Below, in pieces: positions 30,771 to 39,517 of a DNA stretch of 40,478 nt. The stretch comes from UBA6183 sp964545895 (GTDB taxonomy: Bacteria > Bacteroidota > Bacteroidia > UKL13-3), in the NCBI GenBank assembly GCA_964545895.1, contig CAZJHS010000018.1, forward strand, positions 1 through 40,478. The letters run 5' to 3'. A program made the position numbers and the translations under genes. How positions within the stretch are numbered: position 1 is the stretch's first letter; every line of letters starts with the position of its first letter. A model generated the notes under the pieces. The model did not search any database. It was given only the letters and a program-made list of their open reading frames with translations, and had not been told where the DNA came from.

Positions 30771-32158
30771 TGCAGGTTAAAAAAATAGGAATATTGTGGT
30801 TGATACTGTTGCAATTTGCAGCGGTATCGGCACAGCAAACAGATTATAAGCCAACCCTAAGGGCTATTTATGATGAAGTATTGATGCGCGGACAATGCTA
30901 TCAAACACTTGATTATTTGTGCAATTCAATTGGTGGCCGTTTAAGTGGTTCGCCCCAAGCCGAACAAGCGGTAAAATATATGTTTACCAAAATGCAGAGC
31001 TATGGGTTTGATACTGTGTTTTTGCAACCAGTTATGGTTCCGCATTGGGAGCGCGGTGCAAAAGAAGAAGCTTTTATTGCAAAAGGTCGCCAGAAATTTG
31101 ATGTGCGTATTTGTGCTTTAGGCGGTAGTGTGGCAACACCTTTAACAGGCCTTGATGCAGAGGTAATTGAAGTGCAATCGTTGGCCGAATTAAAAGAGTT
31201 AGGCAAAGAAAAAATTACAGGAAAAATTGTGTTTTTTAATCGCCCAATGGATCCTAAGCATATACATACTGGGGCGGCTTATGGTGGCGCAGGCGATCAA
31301 CGCGGTAATGGTCCGGCAGAGGCCGCGCGTTACGGAGCCGTAGGAGCAGTGGTGCGCTCTCTTACTTTAGCAAACGATGATAACCCACACACGGGCATGA
31401 CCCGTTACAACGATTCATTGCCCAAAATTCCGGCTTGTGCTATAAGTACAAAAGGTGCAGATGCGTTAAGCAATTTGCTTAAACTTAAAACAGCAGGTCC
31501 TGTGCGTATGTTCTTAAAAATGAGTTGTCAAACATTACCTGATGTGTTGTCGTACAATGTTATTGCCGAAATGCGTGGTACCCAATTACCCAACGAAATT
31601 ATAGTAGCCGGAGGGCATTTAGATAGCTGGGATAATGGACAAGGTGCCCATGATGATGGAGCAGGCTGCGTGCAAAGCATTGAAGCACTGAGGTTGCTTA
31701 AACAACTTGGATTAAAACCTAAGCGTACCTTGCGTGTGGTTTTATTTATGAATGAAGAAAATGGGGTAAAGGGAGGTAATGAATATGCACGCGTATTATC
31801 GTTGGATAAAAATACCAAACATATTGCAGCCATTGAGAGTGATGCAGGTGGATTTACACCACGAGCTTTTGGCATGGACGATTCGGTAACTGTGCAGTTT
31901 TTTAAGCAGTGGGAATCAACCTTTGAGCCTTATGGTATTGAGCAAATACGCATGGGGTGGGGTGGAACAGATATTGCACCTATGAAAAAATATGGTGTAG
32001 TGCAAATTGGTTACGTGCCAGATTCGCAACGTTATTTTGATTTACACCATACCGAAATTGATACTTTTGATAAAGTAAACAAGCGCGAATTAGAGCTTGG
32101 TGCGGCTGCAATAAGTGCTTTAATGTGGATGTTGAGCCAAGAAGGTATTGGTCATTAA
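30770..32158 (+). CDS. Secreted M28 peptidase with PA insert (carboxypeptidase Q-like)
   Basis: 462 residues with signal peptide (GILWLILLQFAAVSAQQ). Metal ligands are H283 and D285 in AGGHLDSWDNGQGAHDD, with D295/D296 following; then VLFMNEENGVKGGNEYA (catalytic and ligand Glu), ESDAGGFTPR (Asp) and DLHHTEIDTFDKV (His). A protease-associated domain (about 110-240, GKIVFFNRPMDP) is inserted before the catalytic core, as in carboxypeptidase Q/PGCP. There is no T9SS tail, so it is probably periplasmic. It starts on the last base of the M1 stop (TAATG), so the two peptidases are translationally coupled and may degrade the same peptide pool. Confidence 0.93.
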   Translation: MQVKKIGILWLILLQFAAVSAQQTDYKPTLRAIYDEVLMRGQCYQTLDYLCNSIGGRLSGSPQAEQAVKYMFTKMQSYGFDTVFLQPVMVPHWERGAKEEAFIAKGRQKFDVRICALGGSVATPLTGLDAEVIEVQSLAELKELGKEKITGKIVFFNRPMDPKHIHTGAAYGGAGDQRGNGPAEAARYGAVGAVVRSLTLANDDNPHTGMTRYNDSLPKIPACAISTKGADALSNLLKLKTAGPVRMFLKMSCQTLPDVLSYNVIAEMRGTQLPNEIIVAGGHLDSWDNGQGAHDDGAGCVQSIEALRLLKQLGLKPKRTLRVVLFMNEENGVKGGNEYARVLSLDKNTKHIAAIESDAGGFTPRAFGMDDSVTVQFFKQWESTFEPYGIEQIRMGWGGTDIAPMKKYGVVQIGYVPDSQRYFDLHHTEIDTFDKVNKRELELGAAAISALMWMLSQEGIGH

Positions 32159-32231
32159 AAAACTAAATACCTTGAATTGAAGCGGCTTGGCTGTGGTCAG
32201 AAAAAAAATATCAAAAAAAGTTTAAAAACTA

Positions 32232-32261
32232 TTGCACAGTTTGGAGTAAGGCCTATATTTG
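32232..32261 (+). promoter_or_regulatory. tRNA-Gln promoter
   Basis: TTG (32232-32234), 19-bp spacer, TATATTTG (32254-32261): an exact Bacteroidota promoter, 13 bp before the tRNA. Confidence 0.85.
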
Positions 32262-32274
32262 CACCCACAAAAAT

Positions 32275-32347
32275 TGTCCGATGGTGTAACTGGCAACACG
32301 TCTGATTTTGGTTCAGAAGAGTCTAGGTTCGAAACCTAGTCGGACAA
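32275..32347 (+). tRNA. tRNA-Gln (anticodon TTG)
   Basis: The cloverleaf can be drawn by eye: acceptor TGTCCGA / TCGGACA plus discriminator A, D stem GTGT/ACAC, anticodon stem TCTGA/TCAGA with loop TTTTGGT giving anticodon TTG, and T arm AGGTTCGAAACCT. CCA is not encoded. It reads CAA, and CAG by wobble. Confidence 0.95.
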
Positions 32348-32363
32348 CAAAAAGAAAGATAAG

Positions 32364-32402
32364 TGTCGGGTTTTTTCTAAAAAGAAACCCGACATTTTTT
32401 TT
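32364..32402 (+). terminator. Intrinsic terminator after tRNA-Gln
   Basis: TGTCGGGTTT / AAACCCGACA, 10-bp stem with 11-nt loop, then eight T. It separates the tRNA from prs. Confidence 0.93.
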
Positions 32403-32439
32403 AAAACAAGGGTCCAATTGTCATTTAAACTAAAGCACC

Positions 32440-33390
32440 ATGTCGTCACCACGTAACGAGGTAAAACTCTTCTCAGGCCGTAACTCAATGTTCGTTGCCG
32501 AAAAAATTGCAGAATCATTTGGTCAGCCATTAGGCGATTTAACCGTATCACAGTTCAGCGATGGAGAAATTCAACCCAGTATTAATGAAAGCGTTCGCGG
32601 TTGCGATGTGTTTTTAATCCAATCTACTTTTCCTAGTGCCGATAATTTATTGGAGTTGTTATTAATGATTGATGCAGCTAAACGCGCATCAGCACATTAT
32701 GTAACCGCTGTAATACCTTATTTTGGTATGGCTCGCCAAGATAGAAAAGATAAACCACGTGTAAGTATTGGTAGTAAAGTAGCTGCCGATTTGTTAAAGG
32801 CCGTGGGAGTAAGCCGTGTAATGACTATGGATTTACATGCGCCTCAAATTCAAGGATTTTTTGAAGTTCCAGTTGATCATTTAGATTCATCTGTAATATT
32901 TATTCCTTATATTCGCAACCTTAACGAATCTAACCTTATTTTGGCTTCGCCTGATATGGGTTCATCAAATAGAACGAGAACCTTTGCCAGAGCGCTTAAC
33001 CTTGATATGGTTATTTGCGATAAAGAGCGTAAACGTGCTAACGAAATTGCCTCTATGACCTTAATTGGTGATGTAGCGGGTAAAGACGTTATTTTGATTG
33101 ATGATATTATTGATACTGGTAATACATTAGCAAAATCAGCACAAATGCTAAAAGATAAAGGTGCATTAAGCGTTCGCGCAATGTGTACCCATCCAGTACT
33201 TTCGGGCAAAGCCTACGAAACATTGGAAAATAGCGTTATTGACGAATTAGTGGTGTGTGATACCATTCCATTAAAACGTGAAAGCTCAAAAATTAAAGTA
33301 TTAAGCGTAGCCGATTTGTTTGCAAACGCAATCAAAAATGTTACCGAGTTTGGTAGCATAAGCTCTTTGTTTAATACAGCAACGAAGTAA
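32440..33390 (+). CDS. prs: Ribose-phosphate pyrophosphokinase
   Basis: 316 residues, standard length. Conserved segments are VSQFSDGEIQPSINESVRG, the ATP/Mg site MTMDLHAPQIQGFFEVPVD, and the PRPP loop DVILIDDIIDTGNTLAKSA. It makes PRPP from ribose-5-P and ATP for nucleotides, His and Trp. It is followed by rplY, an order I have seen in other Bacteroidota. Confidence 0.98.
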   Translation: MSSPRNEVKLFSGRNSMFVAEKIAESFGQPLGDLTVSQFSDGEIQPSINESVRGCDVFLIQSTFPSADNLLELLLMIDAAKRASAHYVTAVIPYFGMARQDRKDKPRVSIGSKVAADLLKAVGVSRVMTMDLHAPQIQGFFEVPVDHLDSSVIFIPYIRNLNESNLILASPDMGSSNRTRTFARALNLDMVICDKERKRANEIASMTLIGDVAGKDVILIDDIIDTGNTLAKSAQMLKDKGALSVRAMCTHPVLSGKAYETLENSVIDELVVCDTIPLKRESSKIKVLSVADLFANAIKNVTEFGSISSLFNTATK

Positions 33391-33417
33391 ATTCGCGATT
33401 AAAAATTATAAAAAACC

Positions 33418-33455
33418 GTAAAGAGGAAGCTCGTGCGAATTGGCCGAATCTTTAC
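33418..33455 (+). promoter_or_regulatory. Hairpin in the 5' leader of rplY
   Basis: GTAAAGA (33418-33424) and TCTTTAC (33449-33455) enclose a 24-nt loop, ending 18 bp before the ATG. It is a possible ribosomal-protein autoregulatory leader or RNA processing site. Confidence 0.4.
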
Positions 33456-33473
33456 AAAACAAAAAACAACAAA

Positions 33474-34061
33474 ATGAAAACACTTGCCATGTTTGGTTAT
33501 TTGCGGGACGGAGTTGGTAAATCATCTACCAAATCACTTCGAAACGAGGGTAAAGTGCCGTGTGTATTGTATGGCGGAACTGAGAATGTAAACTTCTCAA
33601 TGTACTCAGAGGATTTTAAAAACCTTGTGTACACTCCTAACACTTACAAAGTGCAACTTGACATTGAAGGAAAAATTTACAAAGCGGTATTGAAAGACAT
33701 TCAATATCACCCAGTAAACGATTCTATTTTACATGCTGATTTCTTAGGCATCTATGATGACAAAGAAGTAGAAGTAAGAGTGCCAGTTAAATTTGTAGGA
33801 AATTCAGTTGGTGTGCGTGCCGGTGGTAAATTGGTAGTTAAATCGCAAAAATTGCGTATTAAAACTATTCCAGCTAAATTACCTGATTACGTAGAAATCA
33901 ACATCGAAAATTTAGAAATTGGTAAATCAATTAAAGTAGCTGAATTACCTGCTGCTGATTACACCATCCTAGATTCTCCTAACAACCCAATCGTTACGAT
34001 TAAAACTACCCGTGCTGCACAAAGCGCTGCAACTGCAGAAGCTTCAGGTAAAAAGAAATAA
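33474..34061 (+). CDS. rplY: 50S ribosomal protein L25/general stress protein Ctc
   Basis: 195 residues, so the long TL5/CTC form: an L25 core (about 1-95: GKSSTKSLRNEGKVPCVLYG, YKAVLKDIQYHPVNDSILHADF) plus a C-terminal beta domain (VRVPVKFVGNSVGVRAGG, NIENLEIGKSIKVAEL). It binds 5S rRNA in the large ribosomal subunit. It lies 83 bp downstream of prs and is followed by a strong terminator. Confidence 0.96.
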   Translation: MKTLAMFGYLRDGVGKSSTKSLRNEGKVPCVLYGGTENVNFSMYSEDFKNLVYTPNTYKVQLDIEGKIYKAVLKDIQYHPVNDSILHADFLGIYDDKEVEVRVPVKFVGNSVGVRAGGKLVVKSQKLRIKTIPAKLPDYVEINIENLEIGKSIKVAELPAADYTILDSPNNPIVTIKTTRAAQSAATAEASGKKK

Positions 34062-34086
34062 TTTTTTCTTACCCAGTATGTATAAA

Positions 34087-34116
34087 ATCCCGCACCATTT
34101 GGTGCGGGATTTTTTT
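34087..34116 (+). terminator. Intrinsic terminator after rplY
   Basis: ATCCCGCACC / GGTGCGGGAT perfect 10-bp stem, loop ATTT, then six T. Confidence 0.95.
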
Positions 34117-34173
34117 GTTTATAGCGGCCTAACTTTGGTGTTTTTATGCTGTAAAACAAAATGGGTAATATGC

Positions 34174-34181
34174 TATACTTG
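34174..34181 (+). promoter_or_regulatory. pth -7 box TATACTTG next to the start codon
   Basis: 7 of 8 bases match TAnnTTTG. The box ends 4 nt before the ATG at 34186, giving a near-leaderless mRNA. No clear -33 box is seen. Confidence 0.4.
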
Positions 34182-34185
34182 CACC

Positions 34186-34749
34186 ATGAAATTTTTAATT
34201 GTTGGCTTAGGTAATATTGGTAGCGAATATGCACATACCCGCCATAATATTGGGTTTGATATTTTAGATGCCTTGGCCGAAAAGCATGGTAAAACCTTTA
34301 CACCCGATAGATACGCAGATTACTGTATGGTATCTGTTAAAGGCAAGCAGTTGCATTTAATAAAACCATCTACTTACATGAATTTAAGCGGTAAGGCTGT
34401 GCGTTATTGGATGCAAGAGTTGAAATTGGAGGCTAACCAGATTTTTATTTTGGTTGATGATTTGGCCATTGATTTTGGTAAGATTAGAATACGTGCCAAT
34501 GGAAGTGATGCTGGGCACAACGGGTTAAAAAACATAAACGAGTTGTTGCAAACACAAAATTACCCGCGCTTGCGCTTTGGTATTGGTAGCAATTACGCCA
34601 AAGGCCATCAGGTTGATTTTGTATTGGGTAAGTTTAACGAGGAAGAACAAAAAACCTTGCCCGATTTAATAAAACATAGCATAGATGCCATCGAGTCGTT
34701 TGCTTTTACCGGGCTTGAGCGAACCATGAATTTTTATAACAAGAAATAA
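34186..34749 (+). CDS. pth: Peptidyl-tRNA hydrolase
   Basis: 187 residues from ATG 34186; the longer open frame from 34012 runs through the rplY terminator and is rejected. The family start MKFLIVGLGNIGSEYAHTRH has N10 and the catalytic H20. KPSTYMNLSGKAV and VDDLAIDFGKIRIRANGSDA (Asp near 93) with GHNGLKNI complete the active site. It recycles peptidyl-tRNAs dropped from ribosomes. The SIR2-like gene follows 11 bp later and is probably cotranscribed. Confidence 0.97.
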   Translation: MKFLIVGLGNIGSEYAHTRHNIGFDILDALAEKHGKTFTPDRYADYCMVSVKGKQLHLIKPSTYMNLSGKAVRYWMQELKLEANQIFILVDDLAIDFGKIRIRANGSDAGHNGLKNINELLQTQNYPRLRFGIGSNYAKGHQVDFVLGKFNEEEQKTLPDLIKHSIDAIESFAFTGLERTMNFYNKK

Positions 34750-34760
34750 TTACTCCAACT

Positions 34761-35837
34761 ATGAAACAAAATCAACCTAAACGTATTACATATTTATTCG
34801 GAGCGGGAGCGAGTATTGGAAATGGAAAACTTTTAAGTGATGACAAACCAACCGGTATACCAGTTGTTGAGAAATTTAATGATGATATCCGTGTTTTTCT
34901 CGATTTAATAGATGATCTTGATATTATGAGTAGTGGCGAAGAAAAAATGAGACAATTCAATAATATGAAGATCATGTTTAAAGGTATTTACAATGAATTT
35001 TCTCACATGTATTCGTTTGATACTTTCGCAAAATCGCTTTATGAGCAAGGAAGTCATCAAAAGTTAAACAATTTGAAATTATTACTCAAAGCATATTTAC
35101 TTTACCGTCAAGAGGTTTGTAAGTCAGACCCAAGATACGATTTGTTGTTTGCAACTTTAATTAACAATGGGATATTACCCAATCATGTTAACTTTTTAAG
35201 TTGGAATTATGATACACAGGTAGAAAAGTCATTAACAAGATTCGCAGGGAATAGTCACAATGGATTTAAACAGTTTATAGATCTTGGATTTAAACCACAA
35301 AATTCTATAAAGTCAAATCTTTTAAAATTAAATGGCTCCATATCAGTAAGGAAAGATTATACGAAAAACTATCATTGTATTGAAACTGTTACCGATGATT
35401 TTAGCGAAACCATCTTGCCAATTTGTGAGGAAATAGTGGCCTTATATTCTTCGGAGGAGAGGGATTATTTGTATCCTAAAATGTACTTTTCATGGGAGGA
35501 AAAAGAGCGTTTTGAAGAAGTTCTTGAATATTCTAAACATGTAATTAGTAAAACAGATATTCTCATTGTTATTGGATATTCTTTTCCAACGTTGAATAGA
35601 AAAGAGGATATGTTGTTGCTAAAATGCCTACCAGATCATGCGAGAATATGCATTCAATGTAAGGATGAGTCTGATTTTAAAGAAATAAAATCAAAGATTA
35701 GTTCACTTGTAAAAGTTAGTCAAGACGATGTAACGGCTAGCGAGAATGATGAGTTTTACAGAGAGTACCCTTTTAAATCGGTAGAGTTCATTCCACAAAG
35801 TAGGGAATTTTATGTTCCTTTTGAATTTGATTATTAA
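34761..35837 (+). CDS. SIR2-like domain protein, possible anti-phage or NAD-consuming protein
   Basis: 358 residues. SIR2/DHS-like landmarks occur in order: TYLFGAGASIG (G14-S18, NAD phosphate loop), VNFLSWNYDTQVE (N149-Y150-D151), LLKLNGSISV (190-193) and DILIVIGYSFPTLN (266-279). This is the layout of bacterial SIR2-like NADase modules in Thoeris, DSR and short-Argonaute systems. At the position usually held by the catalytic His (LHGS) it has Asn191, so activity is in doubt. No partner gene is recognised; the protein has long inserts after the first motif (30-140). Codon use (AGA, TCT) differs from pth. It lies alone between pth and aspS, followed by a strong terminator. Confidence 0.72.
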   Translation: MKQNQPKRITYLFGAGASIGNGKLLSDDKPTGIPVVEKFNDDIRVFLDLIDDLDIMSSGEEKMRQFNNMKIMFKGIYNEFSHMYSFDTFAKSLYEQGSHQKLNNLKLLLKAYLLYRQEVCKSDPRYDLLFATLINNGILPNHVNFLSWNYDTQVEKSLTRFAGNSHNGFKQFIDLGFKPQNSIKSNLLKLNGSISVRKDYTKNYHCIETVTDDFSETILPICEEIVALYSSEERDYLYPKMYFSWEEKERFEEVLEYSKHVISKTDILIVIGYSFPTLNRKEDMLLLKCLPDHARICIQCKDESDFKEIKSKISSLVKVSQDDVTASENDEFYREYPFKSVEFIPQSREFYVPFEFDY

Positions 35838-35840
35838 ATA

Positions 35841-35867
35841 AAAAAGGCCGATTAAATCGGCCTTTTT
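35841..35867. terminator. Intrinsic terminator at the scaffold gap
   Basis: AAAAAGGCCGAT / ATCGGCCTTTTT, perfect 12-bp stem with loop TAA. The T-run touches the N block, so it may also end aspS from the other side. Confidence 0.88.
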
Positions 35868-35967
35868 NNNNNNNNNNNNNNNNNNNNNNNNNNNNNNNNN
35901 NNNNNNNNNNNNNNNNNNNNNNNNNNNNNNNNNNNNNNNNNNNNNNNNNNNNNNNNNNNNNNNNNNN
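35868..35967. other. Assembly gap of 100 N
   Basis: Exactly 100 N, a conventional placeholder; the real length is unknown. It removes the last residues of aspS. Confidence 0.99.
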
Positions 35968-37687
35968 TCTGTTTCTCATCAATGGTGCTTGGTGCATCAA
36001 TCATGATATCTCGGCCGCTATTGTTTTTAGGGAATGCAATAAAATCTCTTATCGAATCTGCTCCACCAAATAATGAACATAACCTATCAAAACCAAATGC
36101 AATACCTGCATGTGGTGGTGCTCCGTATTGGAAAGCATCCATTAAAAAGCCAAACTGATGTTGTGCTTCTTCGGCAGTAAAGCCTAGCACTTCAAACATA
36201 CGTGCTTGTAAATCTTTATTAAATATACGTACGCTACCGCCACCAACTTCTACTCCATTAATTACCATATCGTAAGCGTTTGCACGCACTTGGCCTAAGG
36301 TTTCAAAACTGTTTAATAAATGTATATCCTCTGGTTTTGGCGAAGTAAATGGATGGTGCATGGCAAAGTAACGGTTCTCGTCTTCGTTAAACTCTAACAA
36401 CGGAAAATCAACTACCCATAAACACGAGAAAGTATTTTTATCGCGTAAACCCAAACGTGTGCCCATTTCTAAGCGTAATTCGTTTAATGCTTTACGGGTT
36501 TTATCGGCTTGGCCAGCTAGCAATAAAATTAAGTCGCCTGGTTGTGCATTAAACTGTTCAGCCCATAATTTTAAAGCTGCCTCATCGTAAAATTTATCTA
36601 CCGATGATTTAATACTACCATCAGCATTAACACGTGCATAAACCAATCCTGTAGCGCCAATTTGTGGGCGTTTAACAAAGTCAGTTAATTCATCTAACTG
36701 TTTGCGCGTGTATTCTGCACAACCTTTGGCACAAATACCTACAACTAATTCTGCGTTATCAAATACCTGGAAGTTTTTGCCTTTTACTACATCATTTACT
36801 TCCACAAACTTCATCTCAAAACGGGTATCAGGTTTATCGCTACCATAATATTTCATGGCATCAGCATAAGTCATGCGAGGCAATGATGCAATATCAATTC
36901 CTTTAACGTTTTTAAACAAGTGTTTTACTAAGCCTTCAAACATATTTAAAATGTCTTCCTGCTCCACAAAACTCATCTCGCAATCTATTTGCGTAAATTC
37001 TGGTTGGCGGTCGGCACGCAAATCCTCATCTCTAAAACATTTTACAATTTGGTAGTAACGATCAAAGCCACTTACCATTAACAATTGCTTAAAGGTTTGT
37101 GGCGATTGTGGTAAGGCATAAAATTCACCTGGATTCATACGGCTTGGTACCACAAAATCGCGCGCACCTTCGGGAGTCGACTTAATTAAAACCGGAGTTT
37201 CAACCTCAATAAATTCTTGTGCATCTAAGAAATTACGTGTTTGTTGAGCCACCTTATGGCGCAATTGTAAGTTTGCTCTTACACTGGCTCTACGTAAATC
37301 TAAGTAGCGATATTTCATTCTAATATCATCACCGCCATCTGTATTTTCTTCAATAGTAAAAGGAGGGGTGATGGCTTCGTTTAGTACTTCAAAATCAGTA
37401 ACAATAATTTCAATCTCACCAGTTGGCATGTTTAAGTTTTTACTTTCACGCTCTTTAACTGTACCAGTAACTTTTAATACAAATTCACGTCCTAACTTGC
37501 GGGCACGTGTACACAAATCGGCATTGGTATCCATGTTAAAAGCAAGTTGAGTAATGCCATATCTATCGCGCAAATCAACAAAAGTCATTCCGCCTAAATC
37601 GCGGCTTTTTTGAACCCAGCCTGTTAAGGTTGTTGTTTCGTTGGTATTGCTTAATCTTAATTCTCCGCAAGTATGTGTACGTAGCAT
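35968..37687 (-). CDS. aspS: Aspartyl-tRNA synthetase (C-terminus lost in gap)
   Basis: About 573 residues visible. N-terminal OB anticodon domain (LTGWVQKSRDLGGMTFVDLR). Class II motif 2 in FRDEDLRADRQPEFTQIDCE, preceded by LPQSPQTFKQLLMVSGFDRY. A GAD-type insert sits between ~285 and 430. Motif 3 is GIAFGFDRLCSLFGG. The visible C-terminus, MIDAPSTIDEKQ, is normally followed by only about ten more residues. It charges tRNA-Asp; whether also tRNA-Asn is not resolved here. It is divergent from tadA. Confidence 0.97.
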
Positions 37688-37751
37688 GTTGTATTGTTAT
37701 TAGCCTTAAATAGGGTGCGAAAATAATAAAAAGGAAGCCTACAATAGCATT

Positions 37752-37759
37752 TAATTTTG
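37752..37759 (+). promoter_or_regulatory. tadA -7 box TAATTTTG
   Basis: Perfect TAnnTTTG, 28 bp before the tadA ATG. No TTG is found at the ideal upstream distance. Confidence 0.45.
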
Positions 37760-37787
37760 GGTAAATACGTAAGTTGCTCCTTCAATT

Positions 37788-38228
37788 ATGGCAGAGTTAT
37801 TTTCGGACGAGTATTTTATGCAATTAGCGCTTAAAGAGGCGCAAAAAGCCTACGATTTAGGCGAGGTACCAGTTGGTGCAATTGTGGTAAGCAACAATAA
37901 AATTATTGGCAAAGGACACAATTTAACCGAACAATTAAATGATGTAACCGCACATGCAGAAATGCAAGCCATTACCGCGGCTGCCAATTATTTGGGTGCA
38001 AAATATTTGGTTGATTGTACTTTGTATGTAACCCTAGAGCCTTGTGTAATGTGCGGTGGGGCTTTATATTGGAGCCAAGTAAGTAAGGTTGTATTTGGTG
38101 CAACAGATGATAAGCGAGGGTGCAGCAAACTTGGCAATATTTATCACCCAAAAACAGAAATAGTAGGCGGTATATTAGAAACCGATTGTGCTGAGTTAAT
38201 GAAAGCCTTTTTTAAAGCCAGGCGTTAG
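37788..38228 (+). CDS. tadA: tRNA adenosine(34) deaminase
   Basis: 146 residues, normal for TadA. The zinc/catalytic motif is H56-A-E58 in TAHAEMQAI and P85-C86-x2-C89 in LEPCVMCGGAL. The N-terminal FMQLALKEAQKAYDLGEVPV is typical. It deaminates A34 of tRNA-Arg(ACG) to inosine. Its stop overlaps the stop of the convergent lipoprotein gene by 4 bp. Confidence 0.95.
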   Translation: MAELFSDEYFMQLALKEAQKAYDLGEVPVGAIVVSNNKIIGKGHNLTEQLNDVTAHAEMQAITAAANYLGAKYLVDCTLYVTLEPCVMCGGALYWSQVSKVVFGATDDKRGCSKLGNIYHPKTEIVGGILETDCAELMKAFFKARR

Positions 38229-38734
38229 TTTTTGCTAAGCGTAACGATGGATTGATGCTCTATTTTATTTCCATTTATATAAAACGATTTAGGTGTTTGT
38301 CCGCTGAATTCCTTACAACATTTGGAGTTGTTAGGTACAATTTGCATCACCAAAGAATCTATGCGCAGTTCATTGCTACCGTATTTATTTTTTATAATGT
38401 AGCTTGAAAGTTCTAAATAGTCTGTTGGATTATTGATGAGTATTTGGCCAAACTCATATTGGGTTTTATAATCTTGTTGAATAAAAGCAAATCTGTCTAA
38501 CCATATTGTATCTGAAGGTTCCTTAAACCCTAAGCTATTAAAAACAATGAGGTAGGTTGAGTCGGCTTCATGCAGTTTAAAACCACTTTGTGTGGAGTCT
38601 AAATTGAGTTCTAGCGCTAATCTATTACAATGAGCATAGTCACTACAGTCAATACCCGATTGGCCCGGCACAGAACAACATCCTGTTAAAAATGTTATTA
38701 ATAGAGAAGTATAAACTATTGTGAGTGTTTTCAT
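38225..38734 (-). CDS. Small lipoprotein of unknown function
   Basis: 169 residues beginning MKTLTIVYTSLLITFLTGC: lipobox LTGC, Cys 19. I recognise no family. The body is mixed alpha/beta with several Cys (C34 and C40 region, then a vicinal pair in NNSKCCKEF) and a C-terminal strand pair (SFYINGNKIEHQSIVTLSKN). It stands alone and converges on tadA with overlapping stops, so the two transcripts must run into each other. Confidence 0.75.
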   Translation of the reverse strand: MKTLTIVYTSLLITFLTGCCSVPGQSGIDCSDYAHCNRLALELNLDSTQSGFKLHEADSTYLIVFNSLGFKEPSDTIWLDRFAFIQQDYKTQYEFGQILINNPTDYLELSSYIIKNKYGSNELRIDSLVMQIVPNNSKCCKEFSGQTPKSFYINGNKIEHQSIVTLSKN

Positions 38735-38845
38735 AAGATTGAATAACCAATTGTTATATCAAACTTAATTAATAAATAGAAGTATTTAAATGTAAATAGC
38801 ACTATTTTCGCTATTCAAATTTTAACAACTAAATTATATAATCAT

Positions 38846-39451
38846 ATGGCATTCGAATTACCAAAATTACCATACGAGTACACAGCTCTTGAGCCGCATA
38901 TTGATGCGCGTACTATGGAAATTCATCACAGCAAACACCACAATGCATACGTAACTAATTTAAACGCTGCAATTGCCGGTACTGATGCTGAGCATTTATC
39001 TATCGAAGATATCTGCAAAAATATTAGCAAGTATCCAATGGCTGTTCGTAACAATGGTGGCGGACACTTTAATCACTCTTTGTTTTGGAGTATTATGAGT
39101 GGAACTCCATCAACTCCATCAGCTAAATTAGAAGCTGCAATTGTGAGCGATTTAGGTGGAATGGATAAGTTTAAAGAAGACTTTAACAAAGCAGCAGCTA
39201 CACGTTTTGGTAGTGGTTGGGCTTGGTTATGTGTTGAGAACGGTAAGTTAAAAGTTTGCTCAACGCCAAATCAAGACAATCCTTTAATGGATGTTGTAAC
39301 TGATTGCAAAGGCACACCTATTTTAGGCTTAGATGTTTGGGAGCATGCTTATTATTTACATTATCAAAACCGCAGACCTGATTACTGTGCTGCATTTTGG
39401 AATGTAGTAAATTGGGCTGAAGTAAGCCGCAGATTTGAAGCTGCGCTTTAA
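38846..39451 (+). CDS. Fe/Mn superoxide dismutase
   Basis: 201 residues, standard. Metal ligands: H27 in MEIHHSKHHNAYV, the His in NGGGHFNHSLFW, and Asp and His in ILGLDVWEHAYYLHYQ. No signal peptide, so cytoplasmic. Fe versus Mn use cannot be settled by eye. A near-consensus -7 (TATTTTCG, 38803-38810) lies 35 bp before the ATG. It is followed by a strong terminator. Confidence 0.96.
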   Translation: MAFELPKLPYEYTALEPHIDARTMEIHHSKHHNAYVTNLNAAIAGTDAEHLSIEDICKNISKYPMAVRNNGGGHFNHSLFWSIMSGTPSTPSAKLEAAIVSDLGGMDKFKEDFNKAAATRFGSGWAWLCVENGKLKVCSTPNQDNPLMDVVTDCKGTPILGLDVWEHAYYLHYQNRRPDYCAAFWNVVNWAEVSRRFEAAL

Positions 39452-39475
39452 TTTTTAAAACAATATTATACCTAG

Positions 39476-39507
39476 GCCTGCCTTGTTTGTTTCAAGGCAG
39501 GCTTTAT
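39476..39507 (+). terminator. Intrinsic terminator after superoxide dismutase
   Basis: GCCTGCCTTG / CAAGGCAGGC perfect 10-bp stem, loop TTTGTTT, short T tail. It ends only ~10 bp before the next start codon region. Confidence 0.85.
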
Positions 39508-39517
39508 CATAAATATT

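Noticed and set aside
34012..34185. Longer pth start inside rplY
   Set aside because: The extension reads through the rplY terminator and adds 58 residues absent from the family; ATG 34186 starts the standard MKFLIVGLGNIG.
35788..36000. ORF running through the N gap
   Set aside because: It exists only because N codons are read as open; the right part is antisense to aspS.
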